NCBI GenBank assembly: GCA_035403085.1
Contig: DAONEM010000021.1
Coordinates: forward strand, 1-38,874
From: JAMOAD01 sp023621955
GTDB lineage: Bacteria > Acidobacteriota > Aminicenantia > JAMOAD01
DNA length: 38,874 bases
Direction of reading: 5' to 3'
Shown piece by piece: positions 1-8,019 of this stretch. A model generated the notes under the pieces. It ran no database searches and was not told the origin of the DNA. It saw only the letters and a program-made list of their open reading frames with translations. The translations under genes were made by a program, and so were the position numbers. The stretch's first letter is position 1, and each line of letters opens with the position of its first letter.

Positions 1-64
1 TGTGCAAGCCCGGAAGAGGTAGAAAGGAGTGTCCGTTATTGTTGTTGTTTTTATAATATGGCAA

Positions 65-1447
65 CTAGCGGGGGGAGAAAAACCTCTTAAGCCAACGGAG
101 CTTTGAGCTGCTGTAAGGGGGGTAACGGAAAGGGTTGTCCAAGAGAGAAGAGCCTATTAAAATGCTCTTGTAATGGGAAAAGGTCCGAAAAGAGGACTCC
201 CCATGGTAAGAGCCCAGGCCGCTTGAGCCCACCCCCCCGAAAGGCATGTTACTGTTGGCCAGATGAAGGATTGTGTCGTTGACGCATCCACCTCCGAAGG
301 GGAGCCGCTCCAGTGCCTTCTCCGCTTTTCGGCGGTCCCTGGTGAAGAGATAAAAGGCAAGGGGGGGAGGTCGTCTCTTGATTTCTTCGAGTGCCGAATC
401 AAGCTCTGAGAAGGTGAGGACCGGCAGGATGGGGCCAAAAATTTCCTCCTCCATCAGGGGGTGCTCCCATCCGATCCCTGTGATCACCGTTGGGGGGATA
501 TAGAGACGCTCCTCTAGGGGAGCCCCTCCAAGAACCGGGACGGTTCCCTCCAGAAGGTTTGTGAGGCGTTTGAAGTGGTAGAGGTTGACGATTCTACCGT
601 AGTCGGGGCTCTCCGCCGGATTCTTGCCGTAGAAACGGAGAAGCCAGGATTCGATCCGTTTCACAAGGTTTATGGCCACCTCTTCGTGAACGTAGAGATA
701 GTCAGGGGCTACACAGGTTTGTCCCGCGTTCAGAAACTTCCCCCAGGCGATTCTCTTTGCCGCCGTTTCAAGATCGGCGTCTCGGTCGACAACGGCGGGA
801 CTCTTCCCCCCCAGCTCGAGGGTAAGGGGCGTGAGGTGCTTGGCGGCGGCGCTCATGACCAGGCGGCCCACCCTGGGCGATCCGGTGAAGAAGATGTAGT
901 TCCAAGGTTCTTCGAGAAGAGTCTCCGTAATGGAGGCGTCCCCGTTGAAGAGGATGACCTCTCCCTCTGGGAAGGCTTCGCGAACCAGGGAAGCGGCCAG
1001 CTCGGCCGTGGCCGGAGCGGATTCCGAAGGCTTGAGAACCGCCGTGTTCCCCGCCCCCAAGGCCCCCACCAGAGGAGAAAAGAGCAGCTGAAAGGGGTAG
1101 TTCCAAGGGGCGATGATCAGGACCCGACCGTAAGGTTCCGGCACAATGCGGCTCTTCGCCGGCCAGAGCGTCAGAGGGGTCGACACCCTTCGGGGGCGGC
1201 TCCACCCATCGAGCCGGGAGAGGAAGAGGTCGATCTCTTGGTAAAGAACGGAGATTTCCGTAAGGTATCCTTCCGTAGGGGATTTCCCGAGATCTTTTTG
1301 CAAGGCGTCGAGAATCTCCCCCTCTCTGGAAGAGACGACCCCCTTTAACCTCTTCAGCCTGTCCTTTCGGGAACTCAGGCTCCGCCCTCCGGAAGAGTTC
1401 AGCAACCTCTCTTGGTTCTCCCTTGCCAGACGTAACCGCTCTTTCAT
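65..1447 (-). CDS. ALDH3-type aldehyde dehydrogenase
   Basis: Predicted NAD(P)-dependent oxidation of an aldehyde to an acid in the cytoplasm. The 460-residue protein shows the ALDH fold: APWNYPFQLLF near residue 113-123, the cofactor lysine in NTAVLKPSE (about 139), FTGSPRVG, the general-base Glu in LELGGKSP (about 211) and the nucleophilic Cys in GQTCVAPDY (about 245). Lack of an N-terminal extension and a length near 460 fit the ALDH3/coniferyl-aldehyde-dehydrogenase branch. The ATG at 1447 was chosen because AGGGAGAG lies just upstream; a GTG at 1468 would add seven residues but has no well-spaced ribosome site. The gene appears monocistronic. Substrate cannot be told; fatty or aromatic aldehydes are usual for this branch. 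Confidence 0.9.
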   Translation of the reverse strand: MKERLRLARENQERLLNSSGGRSLSSRKDRLKRLKGVVSSREGEILDALQKDLGKSPTEGYLTEISVLYQEIDLFLSRLDGWSRPRRVSTPLTLWPAKSRIVPEPYGRVLIIAPWNYPFQLLFSPLVGALGAGNTAVLKPSESAPATAELAASLVREAFPEGEVILFNGDASITETLLEEPWNYIFFTGSPRVGRLVMSAAAKHLTPLTLELGGKSPAVVDRDADLETAAKRIAWGKFLNAGQTCVAPDYLYVHEEVAINLVKRIESWLLRFYGKNPAESPDYGRIVNLYHFKRLTNLLEGTVPVLGGAPLEERLYIPPTVITGIGWEHPLMEEEIFGPILPVLTFSELDSALEEIKRRPPPLAFYLFTRDRRKAEKALERLPFGGGCVNDTILHLANSNMPFGGVGSSGLGSYHGESSFRTFSHYKSILIGSSLLDNPFRYPPYSSSKLRWLKRFFSPR

Positions 1448-1687
1448 GGCTCTCCCTATCTTCGGCACACCCTTGGCGCCAAGGTGTAAGAAGATTCAAT
1501 CATACCGAAAAGCGAAGCGTTGGGGAAGAAAGCCATCCCCTTCCTTTTACCCGAGGGAAAGAGAGACTCGGCGACGGAGGGGAGCGTTCCACGAGCCTTG
1601 GTGAACCTTCTTGAAACATTCCGAGACAAGCTCAGGTTCTGACGCTGCCCTTAGCAATGAATAGAGAATCTCTTTCCCAAGAGAGGG

Positions 1688-2818
1688 TCAGAGCGATTTT
1701 CCGTAGATTCGGCGGCGTTTGTGCTGGGTGGGGTTGAAGAAGCGCCATTCGTTGTGAACCTTCTTGTTGTCTTCCAATTCGGGGTTCGATTCGGCCCAGA
1801 CTAACCCCTTGGCCATGGCCTGGCGGGCAATCTCCAGTGTCATCATGACATCGACGCCCTTGTTGCGGTACTCTTTCTTCACCCCGGCGAGGTAGAAATC
1901 CAGGGTAGTCGGTTTTTTCAAGGCCTTCAGGATACGGAGGAAACCGAAGGGGAGGAGACGCCCCTTGATCTTCTTAAAGGCTTCGGAGAGGTTGGGCATA
2001 GTGATAATGAAACCCACCATCACGCCCTCCTTGTTCTGAACAGCCTGAATATAGTGGAGGGAGACCAGGGGAAGGTATTTCTTGATGTAGTGGCGCTTCT
2101 GATTCTCTGTGAGAGGAACGGTTCCGTAGAGATCTTCAAAGCTCTCGTCTAAAAGGGTGAAGAGCTCCATTCCCCGAGTATCGGCGAGTTTCTTCATCGA
2201 ATCGAACTTCATGAGCGAAAGCCCGTATCTGTCTTTGACCCAGTCCACTGTCTTGAGCCACTTCGGGGGGAGGGCCGAAACATCGGGGATCTTCGTGAGA
2301 AACTCCACGTAGTCGATTCTCTTTGTGAAGCCGTACCTCTCCATGAAGAGGGGGTAGTAAGGAGGGTTGTAGATGGTGGCGATGGTGGACAACCGGTCAA
2401 ACCCCTCGACCAGGGTCCCCATAGGGTCAAGGTCCGTGAACCCTTGAGGGCCGGTGATGGAGGTCATCCCCTTCTCCCGTCCCCACTCCTCCGCCTTTTC
2501 CATGAGGGCTGTGAAGACATCGTAGTCTTCGATGAAATCCACCCATCCGAAGCGGAGGTTCTTCTCTTTGTACTTGTTGTTGGCCCCATGGCTGAGGACG
2601 GCCGCGATTCTTCCCACCGGTCGTCCATCCTGAAGGGCCAGGAAAAGGGCGGCTTCGGATGTTTCAAAGGCAGGGTTCTTCTTAGGGTCGAAGAGTTCCA
2701 TGTCTTCTCTGATCAGGGGGGGGACGAAGGCGTCGTAACGGGAGAGAAGTTCGATCGGGAGAGTGACGAACCGTTTTAAATCCCGTCGGGATTCGACTTT
2801 TACAATCTGCAGGGTCAT
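1688..2818 (-). CDS. GNAT-like acyltransferase family protein
   Basis: A 376-residue cytoplasmic protein resembling long GNAT-fold proteins annotated as hypothetical N-acetyltransferases. Visible traits are an N-terminal block with PPLIREDMELFDPKKNP, a GRIAAVLSH segment like the GNAT central strand, GPQGFTDLDPMGTLVEGFD, and a C-terminal second lobe with YLAGVKKEYRNKGVDVMM, which resembles the acetyl-CoA pyrophosphate loop (R/Q-x-x-G). This suggests a tandem arrangement. Substrate unknown. ATG 2818 is preferred over the in-frame GTG at 2824 because GAGG sits 5-6 nt upstream of the ATG. It follows the sulfatase-like gene on the same strand after a 60-nt gap that holds its own TATAAT. Confidence 0.7.
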   Translation of the reverse strand: MTLQIVKVESRRDLKRFVTLPIELLSRYDAFVPPLIREDMELFDPKKNPAFETSEAALFLALQDGRPVGRIAAVLSHGANNKYKEKNLRFGWVDFIEDYDVFTALMEKAEEWGREKGMTSITGPQGFTDLDPMGTLVEGFDRLSTIATIYNPPYYPLFMERYGFTKRIDYVEFLTKIPDVSALPPKWLKTVDWVKDRYGLSLMKFDSMKKLADTRGMELFTLLDESFEDLYGTVPLTENQKRHYIKKYLPLVSLHYIQAVQNKEGVMVGFIITMPNLSEAFKKIKGRLLPFGFLRILKALKKPTTLDFYLAGVKKEYRNKGVDVMMTLEIARQAMAKGLVWAESNPELEDNKKVHNEWRFFNPTQHKRRRIYGKSL

Positions 2819-2844
2819 GGGCACCTCGAAAGTTGGAAAGGGAA

Positions 2845-2850
2845 ATTATA
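2845..2850 (-). promoter_or_regulatory. -10 element of the GNAT-like gene
   Basis: A perfect TATAAT on the minus strand, ending about 26 nt upstream of the ATG at 2818. No good -35 is seen at 16-18 bp (TTCCCC at 17). It would give a leader of about 20 nt containing GAGG. Confidence 0.45.
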
Positions 2851-2878
2851 AACCAACCCCGAAGGAAGGGGAAGAGTT

Positions 2879-4906
2879 CTAAAGGTACCCAAGGCTCTTG
2901 AGCTGTTCGATCTCCTTCGGAGAGACGGCGTGAGAGGCACGGGAACGGAGGGAAGCGTTCTCGCGGCTCTTGAGGCTGTTGAACAACTTTCCCTGAAGGA
3001 AATCGGCCCAGAGGCGGTTGGTTGGCTGCGAGAGAGGGAGCTCCTTTCCCGAGGCGAGAGAGAAGAGACGTTCCTCTTTCCACCGAAAGGAGTAGAGGTA
3101 GTGAAAGCCGAATCCTGTCAGGGAGAAGAGCCCCGATTGGGGGAAGCCGGAGGCGATGGTCGGCCTCTTCGAGGGAGAGGGGAAGGGGAGTGAGAGCGCT
3201 CGGCCGTCTCCGGGTAGAGGGGAAGAACTTCTCCCCCCGGTCAGCCAACGAAGGGTCGGAAAGAGATCGATCGTTGAGACTTGGGTCTCGACTCTTCCCC
3301 GCCAGCCCAGGGAGTCGGGCATCTTGATCAAGAGGGGGATGTGGAGAGTCTCTAGAAAAACGTTGGACCCGTGTCCCCAGGTTCGGTTCTCGTAACAGGC
3401 CTCTCCGTGGTCTGACAGGACGACGATCATGGCCCCCTCGAAGAGCCCCTGCTTCTTGAGGCCGTCTATAAGAAGGCCCAAGAGATGATCGGCGTAGAGG
3501 ATCGAAGAGTCGTAATCGTCGATCAGATCTTGAACCTCTTGAGGGGAGAAGGGACGGTCTTCGCGGGTCTTTCTCATGGTCTCCTCCCCCTCTTTGGGGA
3601 TAACCTTCTTGAAGACATTTCTGAAAGGAGGGGGGGGGAGGATGGGAAAATGGGGTTCCATAAGGTGGATATAGGAGAAACGAGGGCCCTGGGTCTCCTT
3701 AACCCAGCGCAGGTACTCTTCGATGACTCTCCGGCTGTTTTCGGGTTTAGAGATGTCGAGGAAGTAACCGAAGTGGTCAACGCCTCTGGCAAAACCGCTT
3801 CCGGCGGAGGTGTTCGCGTTTGTGGTCAGGAAAGAGGTGGTGTATCCGATGCCCTTCAGATACTCCGTGAGGAGGGGGACCCTCGTAGGGAGAGTGTTCT
3901 CGGGAAACCAGTAACGGTGGCGGAGGGGGGAGAGCCCCGTAAAGAGAGAGGCCACCGATGCGTTCGTGTAGGATGCGTTCGCGTAGGCTTCTGTGAAGAG
4001 GAGGGCTCTCTCGCTCAGAGAGGTGAAGTTGGGAGCCGTGGACCGTTTGTACCCGTAGGGGGGAAGGTGGCCCGCCTGGCAGCCGTCCCAGAGGAGGAAG
4101 ACGATGTCCTGGGGACGGAACCCTTCCGGCGGGGGGGCGACCCTCCTCCTCTCTTCGGGGCGGGGGGTGAAGGTGAAGGCGACGACTGAGGCTTCTCCTG
4201 CCGTGACCTTCAGCGAGAACAGGCTCTCGTTGGGAATCTCCAAACGGAGAGTGTTTCGGGACCAGGGAAAGAGCCCCCGAAGGGGGACGGGGGGATGGGT
4301 CTGGACTCCCTCTTTCGCGAAGGATGTCAGAACGGCCTCTCCCTGGAATCGTCCCTTGAGGAGAAGCTCGACACTGCCCGCTCCCAGGGATGTCCTGAGC
4401 CCCTCTCCCGGCAGCAGGAGGCGTGGGTTCTTCTCTTCCGTATGGAGGAACAGCTGACGAAGGGTTAAAGGGGAGCCCTGGGCCTGGAAGGTGAGAAGGT
4501 TTACCCCTTGGCGGAGAAAGGGGAGGTGGCCGGAGATGGTCCTGAAGGGGACGGTGGGGTGAAGGACCGTCACGAGCCGACGGTTGACCAAAACGTTGAC
4601 CGGTGCTCCTGCCGGCAGGGAGTAGGTCAGCTTCCACCGAAAGCGGGGCTTCTCATCCTTCAGGGAGAAAACGAGGCTCCCCTCTCTGTCGGTTTTCAAG
4701 AGGCCCCTCTCTTCGGAAAACCCTCCCCAGACCCTCTCCATGCTTAACAGATCGCCCTGGTTCTTCTCCCAGATCACGGCATGGGCCCTGTCGGTAAAGA
4801 GGTCCGGTTCTCTCGCAGGGGAAGGTCCTCTCCTGCATGAAGGCCAGAGAAGAGCGGTAAGGAGGGCCAGGAGGAGGAAGCGGTCTTTCAGGCGAAACCT
4901 TTTCAT
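2879..4906 (-). CDS. sulfatase-fold (alkaline phosphatase superfamily) exported protein
   Basis: About 675 residues. The N-terminus MKRFRLKDRF followed by LLLALLTALLWPSC is a signal or anchor; WPSC is a poor lipobox, so lipidation is uncertain. After a roughly 240-residue beta-rich region comes the alkaline-phosphatase-superfamily domain: DIVFLLWDGCQAGHL supplies the first metal Asp, TNASVASLFTG stands where sulfatases have C/S-x-P-S-R, and VVLSDHGEACYENRTWGHG supplies the second metal site. The protein ends LKSLGYL, an ending I recall from many sulfatase-like proteins. Because the formylglycine Cys/Ser is replaced by Thr/Asn, a phosphoester hydrolase or phospho-group transferase is likelier than a sulfatase. 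The start is chosen from the signal peptide; an in-frame ATG at 4954 is possible. Confidence 0.75.
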   Translation of the reverse strand: MKRFRLKDRFLLLALLTALLWPSCRRGPSPAREPDLFTDRAHAVIWEKNQGDLLSMERVWGGFSEERGLLKTDREGSLVFSLKDEKPRFRWKLTYSLPAGAPVNVLVNRRLVTVLHPTVPFRTISGHLPFLRQGVNLLTFQAQGSPLTLRQLFLHTEEKNPRLLLPGEGLRTSLGAGSVELLLKGRFQGEAVLTSFAKEGVQTHPPVPLRGLFPWSRNTLRLEIPNESLFSLKVTAGEASVVAFTFTPRPEERRRVAPPPEGFRPQDIVFLLWDGCQAGHLPPYGYKRSTAPNFTSLSERALLFTEAYANASYTNASVASLFTGLSPLRHRYWFPENTLPTRVPLLTEYLKGIGYTTSFLTTNANTSAGSGFARGVDHFGYFLDISKPENSRRVIEEYLRWVKETQGPRFSYIHLMEPHFPILPPPPFRNVFKKVIPKEGEETMRKTREDRPFSPQEVQDLIDDYDSSILYADHLLGLLIDGLKKQGLFEGAMIVVLSDHGEACYENRTWGHGSNVFLETLHIPLLIKMPDSLGWRGRVETQVSTIDLFPTLRWLTGGRSSSPLPGDGRALSLPFPSPSKRPTIASGFPQSGLFSLTGFGFHYLYSFRWKEERLFSLASGKELPLSQPTNRLWADFLQGKLFNSLKSRENASLRSRASHAVSPKEIEQLKSLGYL

Positions 4907-4965
4907 AGGTAAAAGGTACCTGAAGAGGGGTGAAAATCCTTCGCTCCGGTTCATGGTTGAATACA

Positions 4966-4971
4966 AGTATA
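4966..4971 (-). promoter_or_regulatory. candidate -10 of the sulfatase-like gene
   Basis: TATACT on the minus strand, with only TTCTTC at the -35 distance. It lies 11 nt before an in-frame ATG at 4954 and about 60 nt before the ATG at 4906, so it does not settle which start is used. It sits back-to-back with the rluA-like promoter. Confidence 0.3.
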
Positions 4972-5016
4972 CCCGATTCTCGAGAAGGGAAGAAGGCTCG
5001 CAGGGGAGGCGATCCG

Positions 5017-5045
5017 TTGACACCCTTCCCGGGGACCGTTACAAT
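5017..5045 (+). promoter_or_regulatory. sigma-70-like promoter of the pseudouridine synthase gene
   Basis: TTGACA (5017-5022), a 17-bp spacer and TACAAT (5040-5045). The expected transcription start is about 5052, directly at the candidate ATG 5053, so the mRNA would be leaderless or use the GTG at 5068. Confidence 0.75.
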
Positions 5046-5052
5046 GGAGGCC

Positions 5053-5757
5053 ATGAGGGAAGCGGATGTGAAGGTTCTCTTTCAGAACCAGGATATCGCC
5101 GTTGTCGACAAACCGGCGGGGGTGGCGGTTCATGAAGGGGAATCCGTTTCCCGCTCCCAGAGTCTCATCTCGACCTTGGAAGCCCACTTCCGCTCGCGGA
5201 AGGAGAACGCCTTCCTCGTCCACCGGCTGGACCGAGAAACTTCGGGTTGTCTTCTCATTGTCAAGAGGAGAGACCTGGTGGAGCCATGGGAGGAGTTCTT
5301 CCGGGAAGGGCGGGTCGAAAAGGAGTACCTGGCTCTGATCAAAGGAAGGCCCTTCCGGAGGGAGGGAGTGATCGAACGCTCTCTTCCCGGAAGGGGTGGA
5401 CACCTTGTTCCCGCGGTAACCCGGTACAGGGTCGAGTTCTCCTCGCCCCACGAAGCGGTCTCCTGCGTCCGGGTGAGACCGGAGACGGGAAGGAAGCACC
5501 AGATCCGCCTCCACTTCTCGGGGTTGGGGCTCCCCCTGGTCATGGACCCGCTCTACGGCGACTTCGCCTTCAACAAGCACTTCCGGCGTCGCTTCTCCCT
5601 GAAGAGGATGTTTCTTCACGCTCTTTCCATCACCTTCCCCCTGGGGAAGAAGCGAACCACCGTGGTCTCTCCTCTCGCGGAAGACCTTGTGGCCGTCTTG
5701 GAGAGCCTCCATCCCGGGTTCACCCTCTCCACGGGGTGGGAGAAGAGGGGGAGCTGA
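5053..5757 (+). CDS. RluA-family pseudouridine synthase
   Basis: Isomerises uridine to pseudouridine in rRNA or tRNA. The 234-residue protein has the RluA core: VVDKPAGVAVH near the N-terminus, the catalytic Asp in HRLDRETSG, KEYLALIKG, the RPETGRKHQIRLH motif and GLPLVMDPLYG. There is no S4 RNA-binding domain before the core, so it resembles the short RluA/RluC-core group (YlyB/TruC-like) rather than RluD; target uridine unknown. Start choice is unusual. The promoter places transcription start near 5052, so ATG 5053 would be leaderless; ATG 5044 lies inside the -10; GTG 5068 has AGGGA seven nt upstream and would leave a short leader. Transcribed divergently from the sulfatase-like gene. Confidence 0.88.
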   Translation: MREADVKVLFQNQDIAVVDKPAGVAVHEGESVSRSQSLISTLEAHFRSRKENAFLVHRLDRETSGCLLIVKRRDLVEPWEEFFREGRVEKEYLALIKGRPFRREGVIERSLPGRGGHLVPAVTRYRVEFSSPHEAVSCVRVRPETGRKHQIRLHFSGLGLPLVMDPLYGDFAFNKHFRRRFSLKRMFLHALSITFPLGKKRTTVVSPLAEDLVAVLESLHPGFTLSTGWEKRGS

Positions 5758-5764
5758 GGGAATC

Positions 5765-5793
5765 TTGCGTTTTTCTCAACCCTGAAATATAGT
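5765..5793 (+). promoter_or_regulatory. promoter upstream of the PHP/ATPase pair
   Basis: TTGCGT (5765-5770), a 17-bp spacer and TATAGT (5788-5793). The start would be about 5800, giving a leader of roughly 120 nt before the PHP-domain ATG at 5920. A CGGGG/CCCCG inverted repeat with a 7-nt loop lies at the expected 5' end of the RNA. Confidence 0.55.
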
Positions 5794-5836
5794 CTAAAGA
5801 GCGGGGACCCACTCCCCGAGGCGAAGGAGAACGGTG

Positions 5837-5926
5837 ATGGCCGGGAAAGAAGGAAGAGACCCCTCTTGCAAGGCGCGCTCAGGTTTGACGGGATCTCCGT
5901 TCCCCGGCCGAGGACCCCGATGGTAG
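5837..5926 (+). CDS. possible 29-codon leader ORF overlapping the PHP gene start
   Basis: ATG 5837 follows AAGGAG by seven nt and opens a 29-codon frame ending in TAG at 5924-5926, overlapping the PHP gene's ATG (5920) by seven bases in another frame. The predicted peptide is rich in Gly, Pro and Arg and matches nothing I know. It could couple translation to the downstream gene, or be chance in GC-rich DNA. An in-frame GTG lies three nt earlier. Confidence 0.25.
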   Translation: MAGKEGRDPSCKARSGLTGSPFPGRGPRW

Positions 5927-6675
5927 CCGCTTCGGACCTTCACATCCACTCGGCCCTTTCCCCCTGCGGTTCCCTGGAGATGTCGCCGAGCGCCATCGTC
6001 GCCGAGGCGAAGAGGAGGGGCCTGCAAGCGATCGCCGTCACCGACCACAACAGTGTGGAAAACGCCCTGATCGCCAGGAGAGTCGGAGAGAGACTTGGCG
6101 TGAAGGTCTTTTGTGGCATGGAGGCCCAGAGCGTCGAAGAGGTCCACCTCCTGGTTCTCTTTGAAGATCCCGAGGAGGCGAGGCTCTTCTGGGAGGAGGT
6201 CTACCCCTCTCTCCCGGAGATCCCCAACAACCCCGAATACTTCGGCGATCAGGTCGTGGTCGACGAAGAGGAGAACATCCTCCGCTTCGAAGAGAAACTC
6301 TTGCTTAACTCCCTGACCCTCTCCCTCGGGGAGATCGTCGAGATCGGCCGTCGGCGCAGGGGGTGGGTGGTCCCCGCCCATGTGGAGAGCGACCGCTTCG
6401 GGCTCCTCGTCCAGCTGGGTTTCATTCCCCCCGAACTGGAAGAGGGTGTCCTGGAGCTCTCTCGCTGGGGGTGGTCCCATGAGGGGGAGGTCTTCAAGAC
6501 GTTTCCCGATCTGGTCGGCAGGAGGCTTGTCGCCCATTCGGATGCCCACTACCTCAGGGACATTGGGAGGGGGCGTACCCTCTACGAGGTCCCCGACCTC
6601 TCCCTCGCCTCTTTACAGAAGGCGGGGCGGGAGGGCTCTTTTCGCGTCCAACTTTGGGAGGGAGCGGTGGAATGA
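5920..6675 (+). CDS. PHP-domain metallophosphoesterase
   Basis: A 251-residue PHP-domain protein, predicted to hydrolyse a phosphoester with two or three bound metals. Metal motifs appear in order: DLHIHSALSPCG (residues 6-17), AVTDHNSVENA, GMEAQS, PAHVES and HSDAHY. Between them is a region typical of the PHP proteins found beside GHKL ATPases and iron hydrogenases. ATG 5920 has GAGG six nt upstream and puts the first motif right at the N-terminus; a TTG at 5866 would add 18 residues. It is followed after 10 nt by the ATPase gene. I recall such pairs in FeFe-hydrogenase regulatory or maturation neighbourhoods, but no hydrogenase gene is in this window. Confidence 0.8.
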   Translation: MVAASDLHIHSALSPCGSLEMSPSAIVAEAKRRGLQAIAVTDHNSVENALIARRVGERLGVKVFCGMEAQSVEEVHLLVLFEDPEEARLFWEEVYPSLPEIPNNPEYFGDQVVVDEEENILRFEEKLLLNSLTLSLGEIVEIGRRRRGWVVPAHVESDRFGLLVQLGFIPPELEEGVLELSRWGWSHEGEVFKTFPDLVGRRLVAHSDAHYLRDIGRGRTLYEVPDLSLASLQKAGREGSFRVQLWEGAVE

Positions 6676-6685
6676 GGGAAAGGAC

Positions 6686-7231
6686 ATGGTAGAGGATCTC
6701 TGCTTCCATATCTTCGATATCGTGCAGAACTCGGTCGCCGCAGGGGCCTCCACGGTTACGGTGAGGGTGGAGAAGCTCGATGGGGCGAAGGATCTCTCCC
6801 TGGCCGTCATCGACGACGGGAAAGGGATGGACCAGGAGACGGTCCTGAGGGTTCAGGACCCCTTCTACACGACGAAGGGTTACAAGAAGGTGGGCCTGGG
6901 GATCCCCCTCCTGAAGCAGACGGCGCAGATCTGTGAAGGCAGCTTCGACCTTCGCAGTAAGTTGGGGGAGGGAACGGCCATTGAGGTGCACCTGAAGGGT
7001 GATCACATCGACTGCCCCCCTCTGGGGAACCTGGTGGACACCGCGCTTTCCTTGATCACAGGCTTCGAGGGCGTCAACGTGGTCTTCCTTTTCAGGACCG
7101 ACAAGGGGGAGCTGAGGCTTTCAACCGATGAGGTTCGCCAGCAGATCGGGGAGGAACTCCACATGACCCACCCCGATGTCCTCTCCTTCTTGCGCAGCTA
7201 CTTATCCGAAGGGATCGGGGAGCTCCTCTGA
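6686..7231 (+). CDS. GHKL-type ATP-binding protein (histidine-kinase-like ATPase)
   Basis: A 181-residue soluble protein made almost entirely of an HATPase_c fold. The N-box is in FDIVQNSVAAGAS (residues 9-21), the G1 box in IDDGKGMD, the lid TTKGYKKVGLGIPLLKQTA supplies G2, and GEGTAIEVHLKG ends the fold. No dimerisation/histidine-phosphotransfer helix or sensor is present, so it is not a complete histidine kinase; it could be an anti-sigma-like kinase or a sensor-less ATPase. ATG 6686 follows AGGGAAAGGAC. It is coupled to the PHP gene upstream. Such stand-alone ATPases accompany PHP, DRTGG and NuoE-like genes near FeFe hydrogenases in anaerobes; the rest of that set is absent here. Confidence 0.8.
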   Translation: MVEDLCFHIFDIVQNSVAAGASTVTVRVEKLDGAKDLSLAVIDDGKGMDQETVLRVQDPFYTTKGYKKVGLGIPLLKQTAQICEGSFDLRSKLGEGTAIEVHLKGDHIDCPPLGNLVDTALSLITGFEGVNVVFLFRTDKGELRLSTDEVRQQIGEELHMTHPDVLSFLRSYLSEGIGELL

Positions 7232-7235
7232 GCTA

Positions 7236-7244
7236 TGGTAAGAT
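7236..7244 (+). promoter_or_regulatory. extended -10 element before the esterase-like lipoprotein
   Basis: TGG-TAAGAT (TGn-extended -10) ends seven nt before ATG 7252, with no convincing -35. If used, the transcript would start at the ATG. Confidence 0.35.
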
Positions 7245-7251
7245 AGTGGTC

Positions 7252-8019
7252 ATGAAGAAAGCCTCCCTTCTCCTCCTCTTCTTGACCCTCCTCTCCTGTG
7301 CTTCTCCCCGTCCCTCCCAGCAGACCCCCTGGCCGGTTCGAGACAGGGAGGGGAACCTTCGCGGGTACAAGCTTTACCTGCCTCCCGGTGAGTACCGGGG
7401 GCTCCCTCTCCTCGTTTACTTCCACGGTGTCGTCTCCGAAGGGTTCTCCCGGATTCCGACCCTCCGGGGGTATACGGGAAGTCCCGTTGAGGAGACAGGG
7501 CTCATCGAGTTCTGTCGGCGCCGAAGGATCGCCCTCCTCGCCCCGGAGCCCCTCTATGCCTATTCGTTCTTGGGAGTCTCCGCGAAGGGGTGGCTGATCT
7601 CCAAGGAGAGAGACGGCGTCGAGAGGATCATCGACAGGGTGATCGAGAAGGCCGGGCTCGATGGAGGCGAAGTTTACCTGGCCGGAATCTCCGCGGGAGC
7701 CGCCTTCTGCCACCACTTGGCCCAGGGGCGTCCGGGGAGGTACAAGGCGATTCTCTCGCACTCCCAGGCCTATGTCGATGAAGGGTCTCGGCTTCTGACT
7801 CCTCCGAGAAGGGAGAAACCCTACGGTGTCCTCTTCGCCTACTGCGACGGGGACTACCCGGAGCTGATCGATTTTGTCGTTCGCTCGGAGGCCCTCTACA
7901 GGGGGAGTGGGTACAAGACTGTGGTCTTGAAGAACCTTCTTCCTTCGGGACATCGATGGTCCTCTCCGAACAACGAGAGGTTCTGGCGCCTTCTCCGTCG
8001 GTTGGGGAATCCCAACTAA
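7252..8019 (+). CDS. alpha/beta-hydrolase lipoprotein, esterase-like
   Basis: A 255-residue exported hydrolase. MKKASLLLLFLTLLSC is a lipoprotein signal peptide with Cys 16 as the likely lipidated residue. The fold shows YFHGVVSE (oxyanion hole), the nucleophile elbow GISAGAAF, a candidate Asp in AYCDGDYPELIDF and a His in SGHRWSS. The layout resembles PHB-depolymerase or feruloyl-esterase-like proteins. Substrate unknown. ATG 7252 is used; a GTG at 7246 would add two residues. No Shine-Dalgarno sequence is evident. Its stop TAA shares bases with the stop of the convergent glycosyltransferase gene. Confidence 0.72.
   Translation: MKKASLLLLFLTLLSCASPRPSQQTPWPVRDREGNLRGYKLYLPPGEYRGLPLLVYFHGVVSEGFSRIPTLRGYTGSPVEETGLIEFCRRRRIALLAPEPLYAYSFLGVSAKGWLISKERDGVERIIDRVIEKAGLDGGEVYLAGISAGAAFCHHLAQGRPGRYKAILSHSQAYVDEGSRLLTPPRREKPYGVLFAYCDGDYPELIDFVVRSEALYRGSGYKTVVLKNLLPSGHRWSSPNNERFWRLLRRLGNPN

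Noticed and set aside
52..57. TATAAT near the left edge
   Set aside because: No -35 at a suitable distance and no downstream gene on the plus strand; the context is cut by the window edge.
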